A model generated the notes under the pieces. That model was not told where the DNA came from. It saw only the letters and a list, made by a program, of their open reading frames with translations, and ran no database searches. Shown in pieces: positions 35,409 to 47,463 of a stretch of DNA of 64,000 nucleotides. Both the position numbers and the translations under genes were made by a program. Every line of letters begins with the position of its first letter. Positions within the stretch are counted from its first letter, which is position 1. Source of the DNA: Datisca glomerata (lineage: Eukaryota; Streptophyta; Magnoliopsida; Cucurbitales; Datiscaceae); assembly GCA_003255025.1 (NCBI GenBank), contig QANY01007889.1, positions 1,006,203 to 1,070,202 on the forward strand, written 5' to 3'.

Positions 35409-36480
35409 ATGCAAATGGACGAATCTTTTCAACTGCATATGCTATAGTTGATGAGGAACCCATAAATAGTTGGTTATGGTTTTTGTATTGCTTGAGGAGT
35501 TATGTTACATAGAGGGAGGGGCTGGTGTTAATTTATGACCAACATATTGGTATTAAAGTTATAGTATAAAATCAATAACTTGGATGGTCAGAACCATTAG
35601 CCCATCATCGATATTGTTTGAGGCATGTTGCGAGTAACTTCAAAGACAAATACAAAAACAATGCTCTAAACAATTTAGTCTTTAGAGCAGGAACGCAACA
35701 TTAACAAAGAAAGTTTGAACTCTGCATGGATGAAATGAAGAAAGTAAACATGTGTGCACTTCTTTGATAATATAGAAAAAGAAAAAATGGACTCAAGCAT
35801 GATTGGGGATACCAGTATAGTTGGATAATAACAACCATTGCAGAATGCATTAACGGTTACTCAATGGAGCTCCCATGTTACCTGCTACGACTTTGGTTGA
35901 GCTTGCATTTATCGCAGTGTGAATTAGTTTGAAAAGCGGAGAAGTGAAGGTAGAGATGTTTTACTACGAGGTGAAGTGTTTACTACTATGCTGTTGAAAA
36001 GATGAAAACTTGGGAAGCCAGGGCTAGCTCCACATCATGTCACATTTTTTTACCGTTCTAATGAGATGTTCGAGGTGAAAACTATTCAGCATAGCAATCA
36101 AATGTACAAAGGCCATAATAGACATTATGTGAATTTAAAGGAAACGATCATGTACTTACAACAAGTTGCAATCATTTGACCACCCTTGTTTCCATCTGTT
36201 AGTAGTATGCACACATGCTCGTATAGATAGTTCACAATTCATTGAACATTATTACCGCATATCAACACTTGCTGAGTGTTATAAGCCACAATTCAAGCCT
36301 CTTCCACATGAACATTATTGGGAACTACCTTACTTTCCAATACTGCACCCTGATCTAACTAGGACACGTGAGAAAGGTAGACTCAAGTCGACACATATAC
36401 GAAATGATATCGATTGGCGAGAACTAAGTACTCAGATTAAATGTGAACTTTGTAGACAAGAATGACATAACTGTTGAAAT
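35409..36480 (+). pseudogene. MULE transposase remnant, second copy
   Basis: The frame starts at the LTR border with DANGRIFSTAYAIVDEEPIN, the block after the first catalytic Asp, so the N-terminus is lost. Next come LAHHRYCLRHVASNFKDKYK and CMDEMKKVN near 35600-35750, TTIAECINGY near 35830 and KKWEAR-like sequence near 36000. A SWIM-type part (HPCFHLLVVC) and a zinc-knuckle end (CELCRQE, then H and C after a frameshift) lie at 36166-36480. It differs from the copy at 21100 and is a different subfamily. Stops near 35509, 35700 and 36170 break it. Confidence 0.85.
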
Positions 36481-36699
36481 TGTCCTTCTCATAATGGAGG
36501 AAAATCTTTGAATGCCTCATAGTCTTCGATTCTTTATATTTCATCTTGATATAATTCATTAATATTTTTTTACAGACTTTGTATTTCATCTTGATGTGAT
36601 ATGATGTACTATTTTAGAGGTAGTATGATATATATTTGAATTGAAGGTCTAGATTTAGTTTTGATGTAATATTTGAATATTTGAATTATATGCACTTGA

Positions 36700-37900
36700 A
36701 CACGACTCTCAGTTTCACGATTTTGGGGTAATATCATGGAGTATGGAACACATGACATCTCAGTATTGAATTTACAGGATCAACATAGATCCCAACATGT
36801 TTGGAACCATGAGGATTCTCATGCTTTACATTATCACCATCATACTTCATTTGTACATCGGGCCATGGCATTACATAGACGTATTATTCTATATTTGGTA
36901 CATGCTGGATTCTATGGAGTTACGAAGGTTGGGTTTATCGCCCTCGTTGGCACTTGATCACATCTTTTATGGAGAGATGACATCCTGAAATAATACATTT
37001 CATATGGCACATACTGAATCTACCATCACTCTACAAGATATGCAAATATAATCAATACTTTTAGGTAGTCACGTGTACTGCACATCTAGAGTGGCCAAGA
37101 ATATGTGAAGATTTGATTAGGTTTTTTACCAGGCCCACGTAATTTACAGGGATCACATTTAAGCACGTCATGTTTGACGGTACATACTCCCCCATTAGAT
37201 GATGATGATGACGAGCTTTATGTACAATGTTATGCACGTGCTTGTATTCTGCGACTTATTGGAGGCACCCTTTTGTTAAGTCAAACATTAATGTGCACCT
37301 GATGTTCTTGACTTTACTAAGACTAGTCAATATTATTGGGGTAGTGCATGGCTTGTATGGTTGTATAAGGAGATGTGCAGAGCAAGCCATAAGGATGCTT
37401 ATGATATTGTTGGCCCACTAGTATTACTACAATTATGTGCATGAGACTAATTTCCTCATTTGACACCAATGAGGTTGCAATAGGCGAAACACAATAATGT
37501 CGGGGAAGATGGACTTCCGTTGCCACCCCCTCCATTGGGTATACGGTAAGTCAACTCATTTAATTATTATGTGTATGCTATCATTTATATCTATGTAACT
37601 GTGCATTTTTTCTCATAGATGGATATATATTTTTAGTCTCACATAGACTTCTGCACGTGATCTTGAAGTGTATAGATTTGCGTTACACAGATAAACTCCA
37701 GATTAGGTAACATTTGGAGGTGGGTCTGTGACTCAACTTGATTCCACACCTATTGTGGAAGAAAACTCACCTATAGTGGAGGAAACGCGTCCATTATGAA
37801 GGAAGGTCCATCACAAATAACACAATTACAAACATATGAAAGACAACCCAGAAGAATTAGAAGACGACCAATGTGTGAAACATGATGGACTTATTTGATA
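36700..37900 (+). pseudogene. plant mobile domain (PMD) gene remnant
   Basis: The stretch 36736-36957 opens with a Met and contains LNLQDQHRSQHVWNHED and HRRIILYLVHAGFYGVTKVG, the N-terminal signature of the plant mobile domain (related to MAIN/MAIL proteins and to transposon genes). Further blocks, in shifting frames, are ERWRP-like sequence near 36970, a DDDDELYVQCYARACILRLI block near 37200-37265, and VVHGLYGCIRR near 37340. A basic, arginine-rich tail (ERQPRRIRRRPMCET) lies at 37836-37882. It follows a MULE transposase on the same strand. Several stops show decay. Confidence 0.78.
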
Positions 37901-40900
37901 CTTCTTAGTTTTAGTATTATGTAACAAACATTTTTAGAATGATCATATTGGATTTGTAATTGTGTTTTTTATCATAATTGAGTTGTAATGATCTTTTGAC
38001 TCATATTTTTCTCGTTATGTTTATGATTTGTAAAAACGCAAACTACTTATTATTCTATTGTGAAATAAGATTATATGATTTTATGCAAGATGATTTTGGT
38101 TGTGTGTTTGATTTTATGGTCATACATGCTTTGAATTGGATGAAGTCTAAAAAGAGGTGAAGGTAAGGGGAATTAACATTAAAGTCGTCTTTGCAAAAGA
38201 CAACTTCAAGTCCCACAGAAATCATCTTTTGCAAAGACGATTCCACAACCTTAAACTCCTTCTAAGCTTTGGCCTCGGCAATAGGCAAAGATGATTTTGT
38301 AAATATGATTTTGTCCATATGTCGTGGCTCAAACTACCCTAATTTTGAAATTAAGTTAAAAAATATTATTTTTTAATAATTTAAAACTACTGTGTCAAAA
38401 ACCCATCTATCATCTCTCTCAATATTGTTCCTTTCTCAACACTGTTCTTGGTTCAGTTGCGAGTAGTTGACCGTCACCTTTTTGCTTTTCGGTATGTGCT
38501 TTCAATCTCTCTTCGTTTTTCTTTATTTCTTTCTCTCTCTTTGCCTCCAGTTTTTCTCTTTTACGACATTTGCTTCTCCTCTCTTTCTGTATTTATCTTA
38601 TGTTTCTCCTTGCATTTCTCTGTAATTCTCTCTCTTCAATTATGTGTTCTTCCTTCGCTCTCGCTCATCATTATTTGTTTCTTTCTTTCTTTGTCTCTCT
38701 CTTTATGCTTTATTATGTGTCACCCATGGCTTTCGCTGGCAGTTCCACCATCGAGCTCCTTTTCTCATCCCCAATTTGTTTCGATTTCAATAATGGGATA
38801 CTAGTTAACACTCAAAAATTAGGGCATTACACTTTAAAATCACAAATTCGATTGAAACCATAATTTAAGAAAAACTCCAAATGAAAAACCCAAATTTTGC
38901 CCTAATAAAAAAATTCTTATCATGAATTAACGAAAACGATAAACAACATAGATGCTTAATTAACAAACCTCGATTAAACTATATTAATCCTTAAAATAAA
39001 GTCAACGGATAAAATCCATAATTCATGAAAATTCAGCCTATCATTAACTACTTAAATGATCGAGTTTAATTAAAATCATTTCCTAAATCTTAAAGCAAAT
39101 CATAAACTAAAATCCCAAACGCTTTTACTAGTTCAGCTGGTTATAGTAGCCTCTCACTACTGCTCTGCTGCTCGCAATCACCAGTTGCATCATAAAAAAC
39201 TTGGGGGAGTGCATACTGGAGAGTACTCAGTAAGTAAATAAACATAATGATATGCATCCACATATCATCAATGCAATCATAAGATAACTCAACTTGACAT
39301 ATTTCATGAATGTGTCTTGACTCAACAAGCACGTACTTAACATGTGTCATATTCAGAATTATATATCATGCTTAATCATCTTGTCTTGGTATATTTCCTA
39401 GTTAATAACCTAACCTAAACTATTCACCTATGAGCTGAAACATAACATGGTGAATTGGGTGATGGAAACATATGACACTCGTTGGGTGCAAGAAACATAT
39501 ACAGATGACACACATTGGGTGGCAAAAAACATGTATAGTTTAGATTAGAAAAACATGAATGAATGACACCTAATACGTATAATTAAACATAACATGAACG
39601 ATAAGGGAACAAATAAGTTCATATCTTGCTAAATTATCACTTGACTTAATTTAGCTTCATGATTCAAGATATGTCATGCATGATAATAATTAAACATACG
39701 ACTCATACTAAAACATATATGGTATACAAGTACATGCAGTATAATCAAACATGTTCAACTTATGATTACATAGTAACATATAATCAGTCATACCCAATTA
39801 GACATCACATGCTAATTAACATAAGCACAACATAACAATACAAAAAGATTACTATAAACAAGGTCACAAGTATAGACATTAAAGAAAACACAATTCAATA
39901 ATATTAAATGTAAATACATGTTATGCGTTATAACACAAGAATCACATCACTAAGTAAGCCTACTTACTTGAACAGATATAAAAGAACTAGCAATCCGTTA
40001 GCGACCTGAAATCTGAATGTTTTGATCACTAGATTATTTAATGACAGTTACTAAAACCATATAATTACATATTTAATAAAAAGGTTATGAGGACCAAATT
40101 TATGGCTGGAAAAAAATATGTTTTTGGGTCTAGAAGTTAACTAAATAGAATCTGGTCAAAGCGGGTTGGATCAGGATGGTTCAGATCAATTAGGCTCAGA
40201 TCGGCCCGATTTGGTTAAGTCTAGGTAGGTTCAGTCAGTTCAGGTCTGGTTGGGTCAAACTGAAGGAGGGTGGGTTTGACCTACAAACAAAGGTTGTGTA
40301 GGGACCGTGTCAAAAAACACCCCATCTCCTATAGTCAAACCTAAGATGAATAGGGGATGAGGGAATGAGCTGGATTAGGGTGTGTATCGTTAGATTCGAT
40401 TCAGTCTTAGTAAGGTATTTGTGAATAAATTCACGGATTACCAAAAATATCTAAAATACTAAACTGATGCAACTTAAAGAAACGAATCGAATGAGATTAA
40501 AGTAATTAGTTCTGTTTGATTACTTCTAAAAAGATAACAAAAATAATTAAATTGGAAACTCATCACTCAACACACACAATATCCATTACTCCATACAATA
40601 TGATTATTGGGGACAGAGTGCTCACTTCTGCCATTTCTGGTTTTTGTCTGGAAAGTTCATTGAAAATGAAAAATATGCAAAGATCTGAGTGATAAATTGC
40701 AAACTAAATCGATTTTAGTGTAAAGAACCAGAGAGATGAATTACCAAAGAAATCAACAAGATTTGAACCATTTCTGCCACTTCTGTACAATTTTCTAATT
40801 TTAGGTTCTAAATCAACAAGAACAAATAAATTACCTTAAATCAATTTACAAGTTTGAAACCTTAAATGACCTTCAAAGAGACAGAGAGAGGGGCGAGCTC

Positions 40901-41098
40901 GAGCTAGAAGAGAGGCAGAGAGTGAGACGAGGGAGACAGAGAAGCAGAGGCAGACGAGGGAGACAGAGCTGGGGATGATTGATAATGATGGTCTTACTCA
41001 TTAGGAAGAAGTAGGCTGGGGAAGAAGGTTGTCGTGAGGGGGGAAGAGAGGAGAGAGGCGAAATAAAGCCTAAGGTATAGTTTAAATTTTTAATAATT
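37901..41098. other. intergenic stretch without supported gene
   Basis: The stretch holds a short inverted repeat (38186-38239), a pyrimidine-rich segment (about 38400-38730, CTCTCT runs that create a meaningless hydrophobic ORF), AT-rich sequence with ACATGATAATAATTA-type phrases (39200-40000), a GGTTCAG/GGTC-rich segment (40140-40260) and a purine-rich segment with a repeated GACGAGGGAGACAGAG (40926 and 40953). No gene is supported. Confidence 0.5.
38186..38239. repeat. 15-bp perfect inverted repeat
   Basis: CGTCTTTGCAAAAGA (38186-38200) is repeated as its exact reverse complement at 38225-38239, 24 bp away. A further partial copy (GCAAAGATGATTTTG) follows near 38286. Such GTCTTTGC-type motifs resemble subterminal repeats of CACTA elements, but no CACTA end was found. 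Confidence 0.7.
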
Positions 41099-41439
41099 GG
41101 GTATTTTTTTGCATGCATAGACCCCTAGGTTTTGCTTTTTGCAGGATTAGACCCAAAAGTTTTTTTGTCTAGCCTCTAGTATACATTCCAATCACTTTTT
41201 CTCTACTCTTTCTCTCATTGTCTTTCTTACACAGGAGCCCACACACACACTCTCTCTCTTCATCTTCCATCTTCATCTCTCTCTCCTAGATCCCATTTTT
41301 TTCAGATTTTAAACACAACAAATGAGTTTTGTTAATTTTTGTGGACTTTGTTAACATTGCAATTTTATTTTTGGAAGATGAATTTTGCTAATTTTAATAG
41401 ATTTCATTAATTTTTATAGGTTTTGCTAATTTTAGGTAT

Positions 41440-41790
41440 GAGTCTACACAATAGGTACATGGGTATCGTGTAGCCATCCCTGTAGACTACATGATGGGTA
41501 CATTGGCATCGTGTAGGCTACACGAGAATCATGTAAGCATCGTGTATGCTACACGATGACTACACAAAAATCGTATAGACTACACGATGGCTACACCGGC
41601 ATTGTGTAGCCTACACGATGGCTAAAATGTTGGGGGGAAAGAATGAAGAAAAAAGTAGTGGACAATGGGTACATGATGGCTACAAGATTGTAGTGTAGTT
41701 ATCGTGTAGTGTACACGATGGCTACACGATCGTAGTGTAGATATCATGTAGGGTACACGATCATCGTGTACGCTACATATGTAATGTATT
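41440..41790. repeat. array of short palindromic TACACGATGGCTACA-type units, left
   Basis: More than ten units of about 15-25 bp built from GTGTAG.C and its complement CTACACGA recur, for example CTACACGATGGCTACA near 41610 and GTACACGATGGCTACACGAT near 41710. Neighbouring units are in opposite orientation, so local hairpins are expected. The array is part of the left arm of the Mutator-like element. Confidence 0.8.
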
Positions 41791-41886
41791 TAATTTTATA
41801 TATTTATTTAAATATTAATAAATATGGAGGTTAAGTGTTGAATAATAATAATTTGACATTTGATATGATGTTGTGTAAGAAAAGTA

Positions 41887-42743
41887 TGTTTGAGGTTATA
41901 CCCTCAAAACATGTATATTAACATTTTGATATGAAATTTAAAGAGGATTACATTTTTCTTATAATTATTTTTTAAATTATTGTTGAATAATTTATATAAA
42001 TATCTGAAAATTCTATATTCATTAATGAAATTGTGATTTTGTATTAGTACGAGAGGATTAAGATTATAGATAATGAATAAAATTGTCAAGCAACATATTA
42101 AAGTATGAAATCTTTAATGAATAGTTACAAATACGGTTCGCTAAACATTATGAATGTGTGTGATCTAGATCTGGATCATTGATGTGGATAGACATCTTAG
42201 TGAATGTACTTTATATAATAAGATTATATATGCAGGACCGATATGAGTTAATATCTTTATTAACGTGCCGTTTATCATAAAGGTTTAATACACATCTTGA
42301 GTATTCATGAACTCCTATGCATGTCTACTGAATCTTTGATTCACTCGTTAAGGTCTATTTGTTAATCAGGCTAGTGACTTTTATTTTAGAGATTCAGTGA
42401 TGTGGATAGTTGGGGACGTGATCTTACAAGATTTAGAATCTAAGATTTTCTAACAGATCGTATATTGGTTCCCTTATGTGTTAATTCTGGAACTGAATGG
42501 TTATTGAGATCAAATTTATAATAAGATTATAAATTAGTCATTCATTGATGGATTAATGGTACTTAAGGATTAAGAAGTAATTAGAAGGATAAAATTGTAA
42601 TTTAACTAGTTCTAATTTATGTACCAATAACAAAGGAAAAAACTATATGAAATGATTATGTCAGTGGACTAAATGAGAAGACTCAGTAAATATATTTTAT
42701 AATCTCTAAGAGTGCAATTCCATATTTATAGTGGAGTAATAAT
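41887..42743 (+). repeat. copia LTR fragment inside the Mutator-like element
   Basis: The block is the reverse complement of about 20075-20931 of the copia 1 LTR: it starts TGTTTGAGGTTATACC (outer end) and ends GTGGAGTAATAATG. About 1.2 kb of the LTR is missing. The flanks on both sides carry the same host phrase (GGAGGTT.AGTGTT and GATTTGACATTTGAT), so host sequence is partly duplicated around it. Confidence 0.82.
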
Positions 42744-43049
42744 GGAGGTTGAGTGTTAAAGAAGAATGATTTGACATTTGATGTGATGTTGTGTACGAAA
42801 AGTGTTGGAGGGAGAATGAAGAAAAAGCAGTGGGAAATGGGTATACGATCGTAGTGTAGGCATCATGTACACTACACTTGTGATGGATTTAATTTTATTT
42901 ATTTATTTAAATATTAAAAAATATGAAAGTTGAGTGTTGAAAAATAATGATTTGACATTTGATTTGATGTTGTCTAAGAAAAATATTGTGGGAAGGAATA
43001 AAGAAAAAATATTAATATTTAAATACATATATAAAAAATTAAATATATT

Positions 43050-43450
43050 AAATATGTAGTGTACGCGATGTCTACACTACGATCGTGTAGCCATCGTGTA
43101 CGCTACACGATAACTACATTGCGATCGCGTAGCCATCATGTACCAATTGCCCACTACTTTTTATTCATCCCCCCCGATCGTGCAGCCATCGTGTTCCCAT
43201 TGCCCGCTACTTTTTCTTCATTATCTTCCCCTCGATCGTGTAGCCATCGTGTATCTATTGCCCACTACCTTTTCTTCATTCTCTTCCTTCTAACACATTA
43301 GACATCGTGTAGGCTACACAATGCCCGTGTAGCCATCATGTAGGCTACACAATGCCCACGTAGTCATCGTGTAGCCTACACGAGGTCTACACATTGCCCG
43401 TGTAGTTATCGTGTAGTCTACATGATGATAGTGTACCCATCATGTAGACT
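43050..43450. repeat. array of short palindromic units, right
   Basis: Mirror counterpart of the left array, with units such as ATCGTGTAGCCATCGTGTA and CATCGTGTAGGCTACAC. It lies within the right arm of the Mutator-like element. ORFs through it (43059-43301) only translate the repeat. Confidence 0.8.
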
Positions 43451-43989
43451 TGTACTCAAAATTAGCAAAACCTATCAAATTAACAAAACCTATAAAAATT
43501 AACAAAATTTATTAAAACTAACAAAATCCATCCTCCCACTACGATTCTCTCTTTCTCAAATCTGGGTAAAAGCCAAAATTAACAAAACCCATCAATTTTC
43601 AGGAAATATTCTCCCACATTTTCCATGAAAAATTCAAAAATAAAATTTCAATTTTAGCACTCAACCTTAATTTTTCAGAAATTGAAAAAGTTGTACAATT
43701 ATGAAACAAATGAAGTATGAAGAAATAACAAAACAAAAATGAGTTTATGAGAAAATAAGTTTTTGAAAAAATGAGGGAGAGATGAAGAGTGTGTGTGTGG
43801 GTCATGCTGTAAGAAGGGCAATGAGAAAAATAAGAGAGAGAAAAATGAGTGGAATGTGGGACAGAAGTCAGAGGCTGCACAAAAAACTTTTTAAGTTTAA
43901 TCCTGCAAAAAGCAAAACCTAGAGGTCTACTTCTACAAAAAAACCGTTAATGATTTATGTCTAATCATTGATGGACTTCCAGAAACGAA

Positions 43990-45300
43990 CCTACTCCTCA
44001 GGATCACCAAACATCACATGATTACATATATTCTTTATTAAGAAGATTTTCTAAACATTATCTGAAATCCTACCATGGGAAGACCATCTATAAATGAAAT
44101 GTAGATGGGAAAACAAAATATCAAATTTTTGAAACCATACATCACATGATGATGTATGCTTCAGTTTATAAACAAAATGATAATACCGATCATCAAATCT
44201 GTAGATTTTTAGCTAACGGATTTATCGGCATTCTTAAAGGATGGTGGGATGACTGTTTTACTGAAACTCAAAGAACTGAAATTCTTAATTCCATTAAGAT
44301 TGAAATAAATCCTCTTACTATGACTGAAACCAAAACAGAATATGCTTGTTATACATTAGTACAAGCCATTATACACCATTTTGTTGGACCAGGAGTTTCA
44401 AATACATGTAGACATAGGAAACTTTTACATAATCTTAGATGTCCATCTCTGACTCATTTTAGATGGTACAAAGATGTTTTCCTAATGAAAGTTATGTAAA
44501 GAACTAACGCTAACACTGATCATTGGCAGGCGAAGTTCATTGATGAACTTCCAAACATTTTTGCCGAAAAGGTTAGGAAAAAACTATGGGATAAACATAA
44601 CCAAATGGAAATTCCTTACAAACCAGTACTCTTATAGTCATCTCATTATAGTTATCATTGAAGAAGGTTTATCTTTATGCAGTGATATGAAATTACAACA
44701 GTTGATGAAACATCAAAATTTAACAAATAGAAAAGAGTTAAAAGAATTTTGTGATCAATTTGCTTATGACACAAAAATCTAATACCCTTCCAAATCCAGA
44801 AGTCAAAAACCCCATACACCTCATTAACGTTATTCCTCCAGAAAAATACCTAGACATGAGTATCAAGAAAGACCTCTAAGGAAAATCACCAGAAGAAAAC
44901 CTTATCCAAAACCTTATCAGAAAAAAAGATAAATCCCAAATTAAATGGTATAAATGTGGAATAACATTACGCCAATAGATATAAATCTAAATTAAAACAA
45001 AAACTTAACGAAATGCCTTCAGATGAGGAGACCCAACAACAGATCTTAAATTGTCTTTTAGATGATGATAGTACTTCTGAATCTAGTTTAGAAAATGACG
45101 TAGCCGAGATTTATTCTGACTCATCCTCTGATAATCCAGAACCTTGCTATAATCCAGAACCTTGTTGTTATTCTAAAACATGTAACATGATAAGCGAAGC
45201 TAAATATGGAAGGCTATTGTTGAGATGAATGGTCTTAATCTTGGTCAACTTAGCCTTAATGTTCTAACCTATACCCAAAGATCTATGTTTGAAGCAGCTG
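43990..45300 (+). pseudogene. pararetroviral capsid region, partial
   Basis: The open part 44146-44499 contains CRFLANGFIGILKGWWDD and LRCPSLTHFRWYKDVFLMK, matching the opposed copy at 50580-51170. A TAA ends it at 44497-44499. The next part (44540-44782) is in another frame. The zinc-knuckle position near 44955 is damaged (YKCGITLRQ, then a stop). An acidic serine-rich tail follows (45013-45228, SESSLENDVAEIYSDSSSDN). The N-terminal part of the capsid region is missing because the copy starts within it. Confidence 0.8.
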
Positions 45301-45320
45301 ACCAGATAAAAGATCCATAA

Positions 45321-45959
45321 ATGAAATTAAAATTCATAGAAACTTGTTATAAGAGTCAACTCATCGAAGAGAATCTCCCTACAGAAAATTATAGCATGAG
45401 GGAAGTTATGAAACGACTTCAGAAGACCCCTACTGTTAAAAAACCTGTTACTATTCTAGATCTAAAAATGGAAATCAATATTTTAAAAATTGAGATCGAA
45501 CAGTTACAAACTGTTAATCAAATTATTTTTCAGGATCTTAATAATATCAAACAACAATTATCATCTAAAGATAAAAATCCTGAAGAAACACCTGAGTCTT
45601 CTAGCCAACCTGAAGAAGCAAATCAATATTTATTTTTAATGAATCAAGTTACTTTTCAGAAGTGGTATATCAGAATTACTTTTATTATAAAACCAGATAT
45701 TATAATCAAAGATGTCATTGCCCTTCTTGATAGTGGCGTTGACAGAAACTGTATACGTGAAGGATTAATTCTTACCAAATACTTTCAGAAAATCACGCGA
45801 TTACTAACAAGCACTAGTGGTAATTCTATAAGTATTCAATATAAAATCCCTGAGGTAGTTATCTCTAATCACTGTATTTGCCTACTAACTGCATTTGTTT
45901 TAATTAAAAACATGACCGAAAGTATAATATTAAGCACCCCCTTTTTTATACTAAATTAG
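45321..45959 (+). pseudogene. pararetroviral coiled coil and aspartic protease
   Basis: This is the longest open stretch of the viral block, 212 codons, ending in TAG. The first 100 residues have a heptad-like segment (LKMEINILKIEIEQLQ), then a Glu/Pro/Ser-rich hinge. The protease fold follows: LLDSGVDRNCI has the catalytic DSG (45729-45737), and the flap/second half is ESIILSTPF near the end. Family proteases usually have DSGAD, so Val replaces Ala here. Part of the region upstream of the protease also exists on the minus copy (50264-49787). Confidence 0.82.
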
Positions 45960-46149
45960 GCCTATTACTACCATTGATACCACTAGTATACATTCGTATA
46001 TGAACAATAAAAACATAACTTTTCAATTTATAACTGCACCGTATACTAAAGATTTAGATCAACTAAAAGATCTTGTTTAGTATAAAGAAAAACACATAAA
46101 TTTTATTTAAAAAGAAATTCAATTTCTTACAACCGAACAAAGAATTTAA

Positions 46150-46980
46150 CAACCTTCTCTACAATATAAGATTAAGATAATTTTGAAAGATTTTCAAACA
46201 TAAATTTGGAGTCATTTTCCCAATGTCTTTTGGAACAGAAGAAAGCATATCATATACGAATCGAGACCTAGTCAAATGAAAAATGAATATTTAGAAATGT
46301 GCAAAACAAAAGTAGAATCCCTTTTACAGAAACAATTAATCAAACCTAGTCAATCCCCTTAGAGTTGTACCGCTTTTTATGTCTATAAAAGTGTAGAAAT
46401 AGAAAGAGGATCACCCAGATTGATGATAAAATACAAACCTCTTAATGATGCTCTTAAATGGATAAGATATCCAATTCTGTAGTATTTTCTAAATTTGATC
46501 TGAAATCAGAATTTTGGCAAATCCATATTATAGAACATGATAGATATAAAACTGCTTTTACAGTACCCTTTGGCCTTTACGAATGAAATGTTTTACCATT
46601 TGGAGTTAAAAATGATCCTTCAGAATTTCAACATATCATGAATGATATTTTTAATCCTTATACAGAATTTGTTATTTGTTATATTGATGATGTATTAATT
46701 TTCTCATCTTCAATTGAACAACATATTAAACATTGGAATATATTCAAACATGTCATTATCAGAAATGGTTTAGTTATTTAAGCTTCTTGGACATAATATT
46801 TCTAATGATACTATTATTCTGATCAACCAAAGTATAGAGTTTGCATCTAAATTTTCAGATAAAATTAAAGATAAAATTTAATTACATAGATTTTTAGGCA
46901 GTTTTAATTATATTAGGGACTATTATCCCCAGTTATCCCAGGATACTTCAATCATCTATACTAGGCTAAAAAAAAATCTT
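46150..46980 (+). pseudogene. pararetroviral reverse transcriptase
   Basis: The fingers and palm blocks are visible in broken frames: LMIKYKPLNDAL (near 46420), FSKFDLKSEFWQIHI (near 46485), RYKTAFTVPFGLYE then a stop and NVLPFGVKNDPSEFQ (46540-46630), and the catalytic box YIDD at 46680-46691 in FVICYIDDVLIFSSSIEQH. The thumb/connection continues to about 46980 (FLGSFNYIRDYYP-like). Stops, for example at 46587 and 46780, inactivate it. Reverse transcription of the viral RNA would be its role. Confidence 0.85.
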
Positions 46981-46985
46981 TTACC

Positions 46986-47455
46986 TTGGTCAACATAACA
47001 TACCATAGCAATACAAAAGATAAAAGAAAAAAAATCAAACATTTGTATTGTTTATCTTTACTGAATCCCCAATGGCAAAAGATTGTTGAAACTGACGCTT
47101 CTAATCACAGATATGATGGGATTCTTAAACAACTTAAACCTAATAATAAAAAAGAACTCTTAAGAGTTATTTTAGAAGTCTAGAAAGGACCAACATTAAA
47201 TTACTCAACTATTAAAGAGGAATATTTATCTATTGTCAAATGTGTTTTCAAGATGATCTTTTAAACCAACCTTTTTTAATTAGAGTTGATTGCTCTGCTG
47301 CAAAACAAATATTTAAAAAAGATGTACAGAACCTTGCATCTAAACAGATATTTGCTTCTTGGCAAAATATATTATTAGTATTTGATTTTGACATTGAATA
47401 TATCAAATGTGAACATAATTCTCTACCAGATTTTTTAACGCGTGAATATTTATAG
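46986..47455 (+). pseudogene. pararetroviral RNase H
   Basis: Frames 46986-47183 and 47240-47455 give KIVETDASNHRYDGILKQ (first catalytic Asp), a YSTIKEEYLSIV block between them (near 47205-47235), and QKDVQNLASKQIF-like sequence with FDFDIEYIKCEHNSLPDFLT (last blocks). A TAG at 47179-47181 and a frameshift break it. The final TAG at 47453-47455 lies 8 nt before the next ORF. Confidence 0.82.
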
Positions 47456-47463
47456 GGATTCTC

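Larger units (their letters stand above)
41099..43946. mobile_element. Mutator-like element with long terminal inverted repeats
   Basis: The element starts GGGTATTTTTTTGCA and its right end, read on the other strand, starts CGGTTTTTTTGTAGA. Both continue with AGACC.CTAGGTTTTGC and TTTTTGCAGGATTA. The 9-bp flanks TTAATAATT (41090-41098) and TTAATGATT (43947-43955) differ by one base and fit a Mutator target duplication. The inverted arms extend at least to 41480 and 43430, and with the palindrome arrays to about 41790 and 43050. No transposase is encoded. A copia LTR fragment (41887-42743) sits inside. Confidence 0.85.

Noticed and set aside
38448..38804. 118-codon ORF rich in Leu/Ser/Phe
   Set aside because: It translates a CT-rich low-complexity stretch; no domain or gene structure is seen.
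40873..41118. Minus ORF rich in Pro/Leu/Ser
   Set aside because: It is the complement of a purine-rich tract with a repeated GACGAGGGAGACAGAG; no domain.
41440..41790. CRISPR-like repeats
   Set aside because: Units vary in length and orientation, have no constant spacers, and lie in the arms of a Mutator-like element of a plant.
43599..43880. 93-codon minus ORF
   Set aside because: It lies in the terminal inverted repeat of the Mutator-like element and is low complexity.
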